A stretch of DNA of 64,000 bases, taken from the NCBI GenBank assembly GCA_024698485.1, contig JAILRC010000079.1, forward strand, positions 1 through 64,000, in the 5' to 3' direction. Every line of letters starts with the position of its first letter. The first letter of the stretch is position 1. Of this stretch, positions 1 to 7,899 are shown in pieces. This DNA comes from Lachnospiraceae bacterium. GTDB lineage: Bacteria; Bacillota; Clostridia; Lachnospirales; Lachnospiraceae. The notes beneath the pieces are model-generated. The model had not been told where the DNA came from, made no database searches, and was given only the letters and a program-made list of their open reading frames with translations. The position numbers and the translations under genes were made by a program.

Positions 1-471
1 ATCCGTAAGACCGATGAACCCGAGTTGGAACTCACGGTTCAGGTGTTAAACGTAAACTACGGTCACAACAAAGAACTGATGGAAAAATGCATTCCTTTAA
101 GAGATTATGCGATCCTTAACGAGAGGGTAAGAAACAATCTAGGCAAAGGAATGTCCATAGAAGATGCGGCCACCGAAGCTGTAGACAGTTGCATAGCCGA
201 TCATGTAATGGAGGATTTCCTCCTCAGAGAAAGGACAGGTGTAATTATGTTACATGTACTTGATTTCAACGAAAAACTACATAACCAGAGCCTAAAAGAA
301 GAAGGATATGAAGAGGGATTAGAAAAGGGATATGCAAACGGTCATGAAGATGGCCGGTCTGAAGTTATACTTTCCATGCTCAACATCGGAAGAACCCCTG
401 AAGAGATCTCCGACTTTTGCAACATTCCCATTGAGCAAATCACAAAGGTACAGGCTTCGCAGAGAGTTTGA
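1..471 (+). CDS. Rpn-type PD-(D/E)XK nuclease/transposase, C-terminal part
   Basis: The frame is already open at base 1, so the gene starts outside the window and the ORF-track start at 25 (TTG) is internal. The remaining ~156 codons resemble the C-terminal part of Rpn family recombination-promoting nucleases, which occur in many copies in Lachnospiraceae genomes. The visible signs are a charged helix rich in Glu, Gly and Lys (EEGYEEGLEKGY) followed by a short helical tail of the type SMLNIGRTPEEISDFC. The nuclease core is not visible, so activity cannot be judged. A hairpin terminator follows the stop codon. Confidence 0.6.
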   Translation: MRKTDEPELELTVQVLNVNYGHNKELMEKCIPLRDYAILNERVRNNLGKGMSIEDAATEAVDSCIADHVMEDFLLRERTGVIMLHVLDFNEKLHNQSLKEEGYEEGLEKGYANGHEDGRSEVILSMLNIGRTPEEISDFCNIPIEQITKVQASQRV

Positions 472-488
472 TCATATTGCCATTAAAA

Positions 489-520
489 AACACGGTAAGT
501 CTTACCGTGTTATTATTTTA
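489..520 (+). terminator. Terminator after the Rpn-type gene
   Basis: A perfect 9-bp stem CACGGTAAG / CTTACCGTG with a one-base loop, extended by an AA/TT pair, is followed by TATTATTTTAT. It lies 20 bases after the stop codon of the plus-strand gene. Confidence 0.7.
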
Positions 521-553
521 TAAAAAATCCGTGCCTGTCAATGACCGCACGGA
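521..553 (-). terminator. Terminator after the Rrf2 regulator gene
   Basis: Read on the minus strand, the stem TCCGTGC / GCACGGA with a 12-base loop is followed by TTTTTTA. It sits about 30 bases downstream of the Rrf2 stop codon, back to back with the plus-strand terminator. Confidence 0.75.
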
Positions 554-580
554 GTGTACAAATTCCCAAGTTTCCTTTCT

Positions 581-1009
581 CTATATATTCTCCCCGTAGT
601 TTCCTGTCTGCTCCAGCAGGTCGGCGAGAGTAATGCTTCCTAGGTAGTTATTTATGATATTGTTCAGGCCTTCCCAGATAGGCAGGGTCTGACAGGATTT
701 GGCGCGAACGCAGTTGTTGATCTCCCCTTCCAGGCAGGAAACAGGGGCGAGCCCACCTTCCGTGAGCCGAAGGATCTCCAGTACCGTGTACTCCGAAGGG
801 TCTCTGAAGAGCTTGTAGCCGCCGTTCTTTCCACGTTTTCCGTCCAAAAGGCCTTCCTTGGACAAAAGCACGATGATACTTTCAAGATATTTCATGGATA
901 TGCCCTGGTGCTCCGCGATGCCTGCCAGCGGAACGTAGTCCCCGGATTTATCGGAAGCGATGTCAAGCATGACCCTTAAGGCATATCTTCCCTTTGTTGA
1001 TATGAGCAT
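581..1009 (-). CDS. Rrf2 family transcriptional regulator with Fe-S type cysteines
   Basis: A 142-residue protein of normal length for the Rrf2/IscR/NsrR family. The N-terminal winged helix is clear (STKGRYALRVMLDIA, a recognition helix around ISMKYLESII, wing KRGKNGGYKL). Residues ~90-106 carry three cysteines spaced C-x7-C-x5-C, the place where IscR and NsrR bind a [2Fe-2S] or [4Fe-4S] cluster, so an iron-sulfur or redox sensor is likely (inference). The start is set by GGGAGG seven bases ahead of ATG. It has its own promoter and terminator. No isc or suf genes are nearby; the adjacent genes are a flavin redox locus, which may be a target. Confidence 0.9.
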   Translation of the reverse strand: MLISTKGRYALRVMLDIASDKSGDYVPLAGIAEHQGISMKYLESIIVLLSKEGLLDGKRGKNGGYKLFRDPSEYTVLEILRLTEGGLAPVSCLEGEINNCVRAKSCQTLPIWEGLNNIINNYLGSITLADLLEQTGNYGENI

Positions 1010-1087
1010 ATAAAACCTCCCAAGCCACGGGCTGTTCTCTCGCGGCTTAATAATCGCATTTCAAATTCCTGTAACTTTGGTAGGTTT

Positions 1088-1116
1088 ATTTAATCACACT
1101 TTTTTAAATTTGTAAA
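1088..1116 (-). promoter_or_regulatory. Sigma-A promoter of the Rrf2 gene
   Basis: On the minus strand, TTTACA (1111-1116), a 17-base spacer and TTAAAT (1088-1093) lie about 80 bases before the Rrf2 start codon. A CCT...AGG half-palindrome just downstream (about 1068-1084) could be a self-operator, but it is weak. Confidence 0.5.
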
Positions 1117-1125
1117 GCCTTTGCT

Positions 1126-1644
1126 TCACCTTAGTTTTCCAAACCTGTCTCCCATCTTTTTCACCGTAAAGGTTGCAAGCCACCCGGTAAAGGCTCCCGT
1201 AATCATCCCCGAAACCACTAAGACGGGAAGGTAACTGAACAGTTCAGGAGTCTGTGTTATCAAAACCGCCACCATGATCTGCCCCAGGTTGTGACTGATG
1301 GCTCCCAAAACACCGCAGACCCAGATCTGGCTTTTGGTAACGATCCTTTTTAAAAGCAGGGTCACCACGTAGCACAGAAGTCCCCCCGCCATACTGTAGA
1401 TCATAGCCATGATACGTCCCGAAAACATACTGCCCATGATGATCCTAAGGATCAGAACGATTAGTCCGTCTATGGGGCCGATCTCAAAGATCACGATCAG
1501 GGTGATGACGTTTGCCAGTCCAAGTTTGACTCCCGGAATGGGTACGATCTCAGGGATCTGCAGTTCCACGATGAATATGATAAGGGCAAGGGCCGTAAGG
1601 ATCCCGTCCAGGGTTATTCTTTTTGCATTCAGTCCGTTCTTCAT
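1126..1644 (-). CDS. Gx-type transporter family membrane protein
   Basis: A hydrophobic protein of about 172 residues with five or six membrane segments and motifs of the Gx transporter family (Pfam Gx_transp), often misannotated as heptaprenyl diphosphate synthase component I: PGVKLGLANVITL near the N-terminus, then RIIMGSMFSGR. Members sit next to NusG-domain-II and ApbE genes in flavin-dependent electron-transfer loci and are thought to act in small-molecule or flavin transfer (family knowledge). ATG at 1644 lies four bases after the upstream TGA stop and is preferred; an in-frame ATG at 1677 would overlap the upstream gene by 29 bases. Last gene of the apbE operon. Confidence 0.8.
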   Translation of the reverse strand: MKNGLNAKRITLDGILTALALIIFIVELQIPEIVPIPGVKLGLANVITLIVIFEIGPIDGLIVLILRIIMGSMFSGRIMAMIYSMAGGLLCYVVTLLLKRIVTKSQIWVCGVLGAISHNLGQIMVAVLITQTPELFSYLPVLVVSGMITGAFTGWLATFTVKKMGDRFGKLR

Positions 1645-1648
1645 CTTT

Positions 1649-2035
1649 TCACTTTGAAACCGCATCGGGCACATCATCCCCGGCTTTCATTTCCTTTTCG
1701 ATCTTTATCACCAGCCTGTGGGGAAGACAGCATATGGGTGCGGCAGAATCCGAAATGCGTCCGGAATGTATGCAGACCTTGTCGGGGCAATCCGCATCCA
1801 CAACGCTTATGTACCCTTTTTCAACTCTTATAACATTCATGCCTCTGTCGGAACTCACGGTAAATTCATAGCTTTCCGTAACCGCGGAAAGGTCCACGGA
1901 ATGCACGCATTTTCCGTCAAGATAGACATTGGCCACATTCCCTCCCGTGGGTTTCAAAAAGATCCACAGGCTTAATCCCGCACACAGCGCCAGAAGGCTT
2001 CCGAAGATAATGATCCAGGTTTTAGTTTTGATCAT
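1649..2035 (-). CDS. NusG domain II-containing membrane-anchored protein
   Basis: 128 residues: one N-terminal membrane anchor (~7-27) followed by a NusG_II domain. The family signature is complete: DADCPDKVCIHSG, then CCLPHRLVI, giving four cysteines and two histidines outside the membrane. Such stand-alone domains accompany Rnf-like or ApbE/FMN-bind loci and are suspected to carry redox or cofactor-related functions; the exact role is unknown. The start follows GGAGG at good distance and overlaps the end of apbE by 14 bases, so the genes are translationally coupled. Confidence 0.85.
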   Translation of the reverse strand: MIKTKTWIIIFGSLLALCAGLSLWIFLKPTGGNVANVYLDGKCVHSVDLSAVTESYEFTVSSDRGMNVIRVEKGYISVVDADCPDKVCIHSGRISDSAAPICCLPHRLVIKIEKEMKAGDDVPDAVSK

Positions 2036-3074
2036 GTCGGAGCACCTCCGGTTTCACATTTTTGTATCTTCCCAGGGGCGTAAAACTGCCCTCTGTTCCT
2101 TCAGTAACAAAGATCCTGTCGTCCGATGTAATGAACACCGCTTCAAAATCGTTGCTCTCTCTCCAAAACTCAAAAGCCTTCTCAGGTCCCATGGCAAAAA
2201 GGGACGTAGAAAGACCGTCACAGAGCACACCTTCCTCCCCTATCACCGTCACGGAAACAAAACCGCTTTCCGCAGGACAGCCGGTGGAAGTGTCTATGAT
2301 ATGATGGTAAGTGTGGCCATTTTCCTCAAAGAAGCGTTCATATGCGCCGGAAGTGATCACTGCTTTCCCTTCCATTGCCACAACTCCCGCATATCCTTCC
2401 CCGCCACCGGGATCCGCGATCGCCACCTTCCAAAGGCTTCCGTCGGGTTTGGTTCCCAGAGCCTGAACATTTCCTCCAAGATTTATGAGGGCAGAGGTAA
2501 TGCCGCAATCCCTGAAGAGTTCCATGAGCCTGTCTCCGGTGTATCCCTTGGCCACGCTGCCAAGGTCCGCCATCACTCCCTCGGGGATGGTAACAAGACC
2601 CTCATCACCCAAAGTGATCTGCCTGTAATCCACCTTTTTAAGAAGTTCTCCGATCTCATCCTCGCCCGGCACCCGGTACTCTCCCGTGGTAAAGCCCCAG
2701 GCCCGCACTATGGGATAGACCGTAAGATCCAGCACTCCTCCCGTTCTTTCGCAGATCTCTTTTCCTTTATTTAAAAGCTCATAACTATCTTCCGAAACCG
2801 AGGCAGAACCCTCGGAATTCAATCTGTAAATGTCGCTCTCCTCCAAAGTCACGGAGAATTTTTCTTCAAGATCCTTAATAAGGTTTTCCGCCTTTTTGAG
2901 GCTTACTTCGTCTCCATAGACCGTGATCTCCATCACCGTATCCATTGCAAAAACAACGGAGGAATACTTTTCGATCTTCTCTTTCTCAGATCTGCCGCAC
3001 CCTCCCGGCAAAAAGCAGCAAAAAACAAGGAGGATTGCCTGTACAATTAAGAATGTTGATCTTATCTTTTTCAT
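2022..3074 (-). CDS. apbE: FAD:protein FMN transferase, lipoprotein (ApbE)
   Basis: 350 residues, the usual ApbE length, with a lipoprotein signal (LPGGC at ~22-26), so it acts outside the membrane. It moves FMN from FAD onto Thr or Ser of target proteins. Family motifs are present in order: AMDTVMEI near the N-terminus, LINLGGNV in the middle, HHIIDTSTG (HIIDPxTG box) and DGLSTSLFAMG (Mg/FAD box). Start chosen at ATG after AAGGAG. Likely substrate in this window: the SGAT-motif protein at 6658-7839, and possibly the lipoprotein at 7900-9084. First gene of a three-gene operon with NusG-II and Gx genes. Confidence 0.95.
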   Translation of the reverse strand: MKKIRSTFLIVQAILLVFCCFLPGGCGRSEKEKIEKYSSVVFAMDTVMEITVYGDEVSLKKAENLIKDLEEKFSVTLEESDIYRLNSEGSASVSEDSYELLNKGKEICERTGGVLDLTVYPIVRAWGFTTGEYRVPGEDEIGELLKKVDYRQITLGDEGLVTIPEGVMADLGSVAKGYTGDRLMELFRDCGITSALINLGGNVQALGTKPDGSLWKVAIADPGGGEGYAGVVAMEGKAVITSGAYERFFEENGHTYHHIIDTSTGCPAESGFVSVTVIGEEGVLCDGLSTSLFAMGPEKAFEFWRESNDFEAVFITSDDRIFVTEGTEGSFTPLGRYKNVKPEVLRHDQN

Positions 3075-3167
3075 TGCAATTCTCCTTGTAAAAATGTCTT
3101 CTATCTGTTTTACCCACCGTAAAAAGCATTATGATGCATCTTTCGGCAGACGATCCTGCCAGAAGGG

Positions 3168-3196
3168 ATTATACCACGATTTAAAGGTTTTGAACA
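3168..3196 (-). promoter_or_regulatory. Extended -10 promoter of the apbE operon
   Basis: The minus strand carries TGGTATAAT, a TGn-extended consensus -10 (TATAAT at 3168-3173), with a weak -35 TGTTCA (3191-3196) at 17 bases. It lies 95 bases before the apbE start, just after the stop of the upstream ABC permease gene. Confidence 0.6.
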
Positions 3197-3198
3197 TT

Positions 3199-5892
3199 TT
3201 ATTCCACATTTTTAAGCGCAACGTCCAAAGGGATGTGTCTGATCCTTATCAGGTCCAGGAGCGACACAAATGCATATCCGATCAAAAGATACACAACCGA
3301 CAGCACCATTGAGCTCCGCGTCATATAAAATGCAAAATAGCCGTCCATCTGAAGCATAAAGATGTGGAATATCCATACCATGAGGATGTAGCCCGCAACA
3401 AAGCCCACAGCGGCAGACAATACCACCATTACCGCCGTGGGAACGATGTAAAGGGATCCTATCTCTCCGTTTCCGAAGCCCAGGATCTTCACCATGGATA
3501 TTGCCTGTTCATTTCTTTCGATGATGATCTTCGCCAGAAGATAGATGAGTGCAGCTGTCAGCACAATGAGTGCATACCTGAAAACGCCGATGATGCCTCC
3601 CATGGAATGGTTCAGCTGATTTGTAACCTTCAAAATATCGTCCTTTGTGATCACAGTGGCGATATACCTCTTATCTATGTCCGTGATCTCATTTCTCGAA
3701 AAATATCCTGAAAACTCTCCCTCTTCCTTTTCGAAAGTGCGGTTAAAGTTCTCCATATCCGTAAACACCGCGATACCGCCTTCATATTCCACCCGACCCG
3801 CTATTCTGAAAGTGTAACTCTTGTTTTCATATTCCGCATTCAGTGTGATCGTGTCCCCGTCCTTCAGGCCGAACTTCTTAGCAAAGGCACTTGAGACATA
3901 TGCTCCGTCCTTCTTTTCACCCAGAGTCACATATGCGCTGTTTTCGGATATGCCGTACACAGTCACGCTCTCAGTTCCGCCGCTTCCCATACCTGAACGG
4001 AAAGAGCTCTCCTTTTTGGGATAAACGAGTTCCTTCGCTCCAAAGGCTTCCGCCGTCTTTTCCGAAGTTTTTATGTCCCGGTCTTCATCATCCTTATTTC
4101 CCATGAGAATGTATTGATACTCGGCAAACATCATATTCGGTGCTTCCTTTGCATAGTGATCCAGCGAGTCCGGGAGACCGAAAGCGAAGCACATCATAAG
4201 TTCGATGAATATGACTCCAAAGACCAGAATGGCGTAATTAGGCATATTCTGAAAGAGTATCCTGAGCCTGAACCGTCTAAAGAATGACCACTTGGGCAAT
4301 CTTCTTGCTTTCGTCCTTTTGCTCTTTGTAAGGTCGTGTCTCAGGAACCGCAAAGGGCTGAGTTGCAGTTTTCTTACTATTACCAAAAGATTTATGCAGA
4401 ACATGAGCACCAGAGGGATCACCGTGGTCTTTATGAGGGCAGTGTCGCTCCAGACGGGGTGACAGGTAGGAAGACTGTAACTTTCATAATACAGATCCAC
4501 CGCAACATCCTTGAACACAGTGTAACCCAGTACATTACCTATCACGGCTCCCAGGATCGTAACCACCACAGGCATGGACATATAATGGATCACCATCTCT
4601 CTCTTACTGTATCCCGAAGCCCTTAAAGTACCGATGACGGAAGCTTCCCGATCAATGGTGTTACTGATGGTGACTGCAAAGATGAAGGCTATGACACCGA
4701 TCAAAATGTAGCAGAGTATGGCTGCTCCGGCGGAATCCCCTTCAATGTCGGAAACCGCAAAGTTTGAAGCCTGGCGCAGATACTCAGGCAGGAAATCCCG
4801 GATCTCATTCTCATGAATAAGACTCTGTATTATCAATGTCTTCAAAAAGTTCTCTGCGTGATCCGCCTGCTCCGGCTTGTTTTCGGGGGCAGTAACGTAT
4901 TTGAAGGCATAGTTGTAATGAACCCTGGCAGTGAGCTTTTCAAATGCCTCCGGGGTGACCATCGCAACATCAAAGCCAAAAGCGTCAAACATCAGATCCG
5001 TGTTGGATTCATGAAGGGTGAGATAGTTTACGTAAGACAGCAGCCCCACCACTTCAAACCGTTTGCCTCCGACCGTTACGGTGTCTCCGAGTTCTATGCC
5101 CACGTTGCTTGCGTGCATCCTGTCCACGGCGATCTCCGAGTCGTTCTGCGGTGCTCTTCCTTTGTTGAAGGAAGCTTTGTCGATCTCAGAATCGCTTTTG
5201 AAGATCCTGACTTTGGCATCAGCAATTCCGTCATTGTCAAAGTCTTCCGTCTCATTTCTGTAGAAGTTTTCGTATATGAACGCAGGGATCACTTTTATCT
5301 CGTCTTTAAGGCCATATTTTGAGGCATTTTTATCCCACTCCTCGTCGACTTTTTTCACCACTGCCTCGTGGGCTTCTTTATATGCTTTCTCTTCTGCCTC
5401 TTTAAACTCTTCCGATTTTCTTGTCTCTGCGAGTGCGGTTTCAAGATTCTCTTTCAGTGCCTTTTGAACCTGCTCACCGATCGCCTTCTCGTCGATCATA
5501 CCGAAGGCGGCGCACTGTTCCCTGACCTTAGTTTCAATGGCGGCGGTCACATTTTCCTTGAGCTTTTCATCCAGGGCTTCCGCAACCTTCCTGTCAGCCT
5601 CTTCGTAGCCTTTAGTCAGAAAGTACTCCCTTACATCGGCCTTTTTACCTGTTTCGATGTCTTTCAGCATTTCATCCGGGGCGATCTCCGCCAGTTCAAA
5701 GCTTCCGTCTTCCAGGTTCAGTTCATCCCTTCCGCCGTAGACCGCTGCCAACATGCTGTCATGTCCCACATACATTCCCGATATGACACCGATCATGACC
5801 ACCATGAAAACGATGATCACAAGATACTTGTGCCATTCGGTCTTTATCTCTCTGGGAATGCGTCTGATAAGAGGATTTTTTACTCTCTTCAT
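3199..5892 (-). CDS. FtsX/MacB-type ABC transporter permease with large ectodomain
   Basis: About 897 residues. One N-terminal membrane segment is followed by a ~370-residue external insertion, three membrane segments (FtsX domain, around LCYILIGVIAFIFAV), a second external domain, and a C-terminal FtsX domain. The first insertion begins with a Glu/Lys/Ala-rich coiled coil (~90-190) and contains DFDNDGIAD, a DxDxDG calcium-type loop. Such MacB/LolE-like permeases work as mechanotransmission exporters or envelope regulators, not classic pumps. The start at 5892 is chosen because GGAGGGG lies six bases upstream; the track start 18 bases earlier has no such site. Pairs with the ATPase gene directly upstream (gap 11 bases). 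Confidence 0.85.
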   Translation of the reverse strand: MKRVKNPLIRRIPREIKTEWHKYLVIIVFMVVMIGVISGMYVGHDSMLAAVYGGRDELNLEDGSFELAEIAPDEMLKDIETGKKADVREYFLTKGYEEADRKVAEALDEKLKENVTAAIETKVREQCAAFGMIDEKAIGEQVQKALKENLETALAETRKSEEFKEAEEKAYKEAHEAVVKKVDEEWDKNASKYGLKDEIKVIPAFIYENFYRNETEDFDNDGIADAKVRIFKSDSEIDKASFNKGRAPQNDSEIAVDRMHASNVGIELGDTVTVGGKRFEVVGLLSYVNYLTLHESNTDLMFDAFGFDVAMVTPEAFEKLTARVHYNYAFKYVTAPENKPEQADHAENFLKTLIIQSLIHENEIRDFLPEYLRQASNFAVSDIEGDSAGAAILCYILIGVIAFIFAVTISNTIDREASVIGTLRASGYSKREMVIHYMSMPVVVTILGAVIGNVLGYTVFKDVAVDLYYESYSLPTCHPVWSDTALIKTTVIPLVLMFCINLLVIVRKLQLSPLRFLRHDLTKSKRTKARRLPKWSFFRRFRLRILFQNMPNYAILVFGVIFIELMMCFAFGLPDSLDHYAKEAPNMMFAEYQYILMGNKDDEDRDIKTSEKTAEAFGAKELVYPKKESSFRSGMGSGGTESVTVYGISENSAYVTLGEKKDGAYVSSAFAKKFGLKDGDTITLNAEYENKSYTFRIAGRVEYEGGIAVFTDMENFNRTFEKEEGEFSGYFSRNEITDIDKRYIATVITKDDILKVTNQLNHSMGGIIGVFRYALIVLTAALIYLLAKIIIERNEQAISMVKILGFGNGEIGSLYIVPTAVMVVLSAAVGFVAGYILMVWIFHIFMLQMDGYFAFYMTRSSMVLSVVYLLIGYAFVSLLDLIRIRHIPLDVALKNVE

Positions 5893-5903
5893 ATCATCCC
5901 CTC

Positions 5904-6611
5904 CTACCATTCAAGGTCCGCTGCCGGGATCTTCTTTTCGTTCAGGTCGTTGTGTCGTACCACGCCATCTCTCAGTTTTATGACGTGATCCGCCATATAT
6001 TTGATGGCTTCGTTGTGGGTCACCATGATGACGGTGCTTCCGAACTTCTTGTTGCAGTCCTCGATAAGTGCCAGGATCTCCTTGGAAGTCTTGTAATCAA
6101 GGGCTCCCGTAGGCTCGTCGCACATGAGTATGTCAGGATTTTTAACAACCGCTCTTCCGATGGACACTCTCTGCTGCTGTCCTCCGGAAAGCTGGTTGGG
6201 ATATTTGTATTTGTGATCCTGAAGTCCCAATGTCGTAAGGACTTCTTCCACATCCAAGGGCTTGTCGGACAAATAAGCACCCACTTCGATGTTTTCTTTG
6301 ACGTTAAGATTGGGGATGAGATTATACATCTGGAAAACATAGCCCAGATGCTTGCGTCTGTAGATCGTGAGTTCCCTCTCGTTCATTTCCTCCAGTTTGT
6401 CACCGTTGATACATACATAGCCTTCATCCGGAGTGTCTATGCCTCCGATGATGTTAAGAAGTGTGGATTTGCCCGAACCGGAAGGTCCCAAGAGGACACA
6501 GAATTCACCCTTTTTCACCGTAAAGTTCATGCCTCGAAGCACTTCCTGCCTGGCTTCGCCCGTACCAAAACTTTTTTTCAGGTCCTTGATCTCAAGAAAC
6601 TCTTCTTTCAT
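5904..6611 (-). CDS. MacB/LolD-type ABC transporter ATP-binding protein
   Basis: About 235 residues. Walker [11 protein letters not shown]-loop VFQMYNL, signature LSGGQQQR, Walker B ILMCDEPT and switch His VTHN are all intact. It belongs to the MacB/LolD branch that partners FtsX permeases and energises the permease encoded next. Start moved to ATG 6611 ([13 protein letters not shown]), because the track start would place a lysine-rich tail overlapping the previous gene. It follows the FMN-binding gene by 46 bases and is probably co-transcribed with it. Confidence 0.9.
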   Translation of the reverse strand: MKEEFLEIKDLKKSFGTGEARQEVLRGMNFTVKKGEFCVLLGPSGSGKSTLLNIIGGIDTPDEGYVCINGDKLEEMNERELTIYRRKHLGYVFQMYNLIPNLNVKENIEVGAYLSDKPLDVEEVLTTLGLQDHKYKYPNQLSGGQQQRVSIGRAVVKNPDILMCDEPTGALDYKTSKEILALIEDCNKKFGSTVIMVTHNEAIKYMADHVIKLRDGVVRHNDLNEKKIPAADLEW

Positions 6612-6657
6612 AACTATTCTGCCTTTCTTCCCCTGATCTTTGTTTTCGGTTTTTCCC

Positions 6658-7839
6658 TTATTTTTCTGCCTTATCAAGAGCATTCTTCACTGCATCTATG
6701 ATGCCGCCGGAGGAAAAAGTCGCTCCGCTCACCGTGTCCACGTCAAAGCTGTTGGCTTCAAGGATCTTGGGTATCACTTCAAGAGCATCCGTGAAATAGG
6801 GCTCGTCCTCTTCCTGCTCCAGGATCTCAATGTTTGTTATAATGTCATCCTTTACAGTGACCGCTACAGTGATATCCCCGGAATTTCCGAAAGCTGTGCC
6901 TGTATAAGTCCCGTCTTCATAACCCGCTTTTTCCTCATTCTCCCGTATCTGATCGACAGTGTCTGCCGTTTCTTCCGTCATGGTATCATTGATGTCCCAA
7001 CTATCATCCCTTGCCGTCACAGCATCCACCACTGAAGCCTTCGCTGTCTCTTTTATAGAAGGCGCAAATTCCTCTTTTCCGAAAAGAGCCACCGTCAGGA
7101 TCATTATGCCTGTGGCGCAGAGAGCTACTGCTTTAAGCTGGTTCATGCCCAGTTTCGACTGATCCTTCTTCTTTACCGCCACAGCTTTGAGGATCCTGCA
7201 GATCCCATATGTCAAGAAGACATATGTATAGATCACCGCGTTCAGGCGATAGTTTTCCCTTCCCAGCAGGACATTCCTGTAGGTGAAGAAAAGTATGTGC
7301 CCGAGAATGAGGCCGTAGAAAACATAGGCTGTTCTCTGCAAGGCTTTCCATTTTCGCGGGTTCATCTTCCTTCTCACGGCTTTGAAAGAAGTCACAAAGA
7401 GAGGGAGCATAATGAGAAGAAGCAGCAGCGAGCATATGCTTGCCACAAGTACTGTTCCTTTGAGCTTCCCCGGGTTTGTGAACAATGACAGGATGTAGGT
7501 CCTGAAGGTCACCGCATGGGCAAAGACAAGGATGCAGGCCAGGATGGAAAGCTGACCTCTCACAGGCATAATGCATTTCAGCAGTTTGTGTCCGTTGGGA
7601 AGTGCTCCTCCCCACATGACCATCACAAAGATCGCACCGGAAAGCGCTCCCTTTGTAAGGACAGGCATGACCCATTCCGCCATAAACCCTTTTGCCCTGA
7701 TCCCCGCAAAATCCAAACCTATCACCCCAAGAGTCAGGGCCGCTGCTCCCAGATAATAAGGAACCGGGTGCTTTCTGAGCCTTTCCCCCGCAAAAAGTAC
7801 GAATAAAGCCGCTATTATAAGAGAAATAAGAAATATCAT
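6658..7839 (-). CDS. Ferric-reductase-like membrane protein with covalent FMN-binding domain
   Basis: 393 residues. The first ~250 form about eight hydrophobic segments resembling the ferric reductase-like/MsrQ haem-membrane fold, with histidines in the segments (FAHAVTF, GLILGHILFF). After a charged linker comes an FMN-bind domain (~300-393) ending in DTVSGATFSS, the ApbE flavinylation motif, so Thr ~374 should carry FMN. Domain order suggests electrons pass from membrane haem or quinone to an external flavin, as described for flavinylated reductases and extracellular electron transfer in Gram-positives (family knowledge; role here is inference). AAGGA precedes the start. Upstream is the terminator of the lipoprotein gene, so expression may be partly read-through. 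Confidence 0.85.
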   Translation of the reverse strand: MIFLISLIIAALFVLFAGERLRKHPVPYYLGAAALTLGVIGLDFAGIRAKGFMAEWVMPVLTKGALSGAIFVMVMWGGALPNGHKLLKCIMPVRGQLSILACILVFAHAVTFRTYILSLFTNPGKLKGTVLVASICSLLLLLIMLPLFVTSFKAVRRKMNPRKWKALQRTAYVFYGLILGHILFFTYRNVLLGRENYRLNAVIYTYVFLTYGICRILKAVAVKKKDQSKLGMNQLKAVALCATGIMILTVALFGKEEFAPSIKETAKASVVDAVTARDDSWDINDTMTEETADTVDQIRENEEKAGYEDGTYTGTAFGNSGDITVAVTVKDDIITNIEILEQEEDEPYFTDALEVIPKILEANSFDVDTVSGATFSSGGIIDAVKNALDKAEK

Positions 7840-7853
7840 ATCAAGTCTTCCTT

Positions 7854-7890
7854 AAAAAGCGTCGGGAGGGTACTTCCCCCCTCCCGAACG
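7854..7890 (-). terminator. Terminator after the lipoprotein gene
   Basis: On the minus strand a strong stem CGTTCGGGAGGG / CCCTCCCGACG (one bulged base) is followed by CTTTTTAAG. It lies between the lipoprotein stop and the ribosome binding site of the FMN-binding gene, so it may act as a partial terminator inside one transcription unit. Confidence 0.75.
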
Positions 7891-7899
7891 CACTTAATG

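Noticed and set aside
1929-2774. 281-residue plus-strand ORF
   Set aside because: Shadow of apbE and the NusG-II gene; low-complexity composition and no ribosome binding site.
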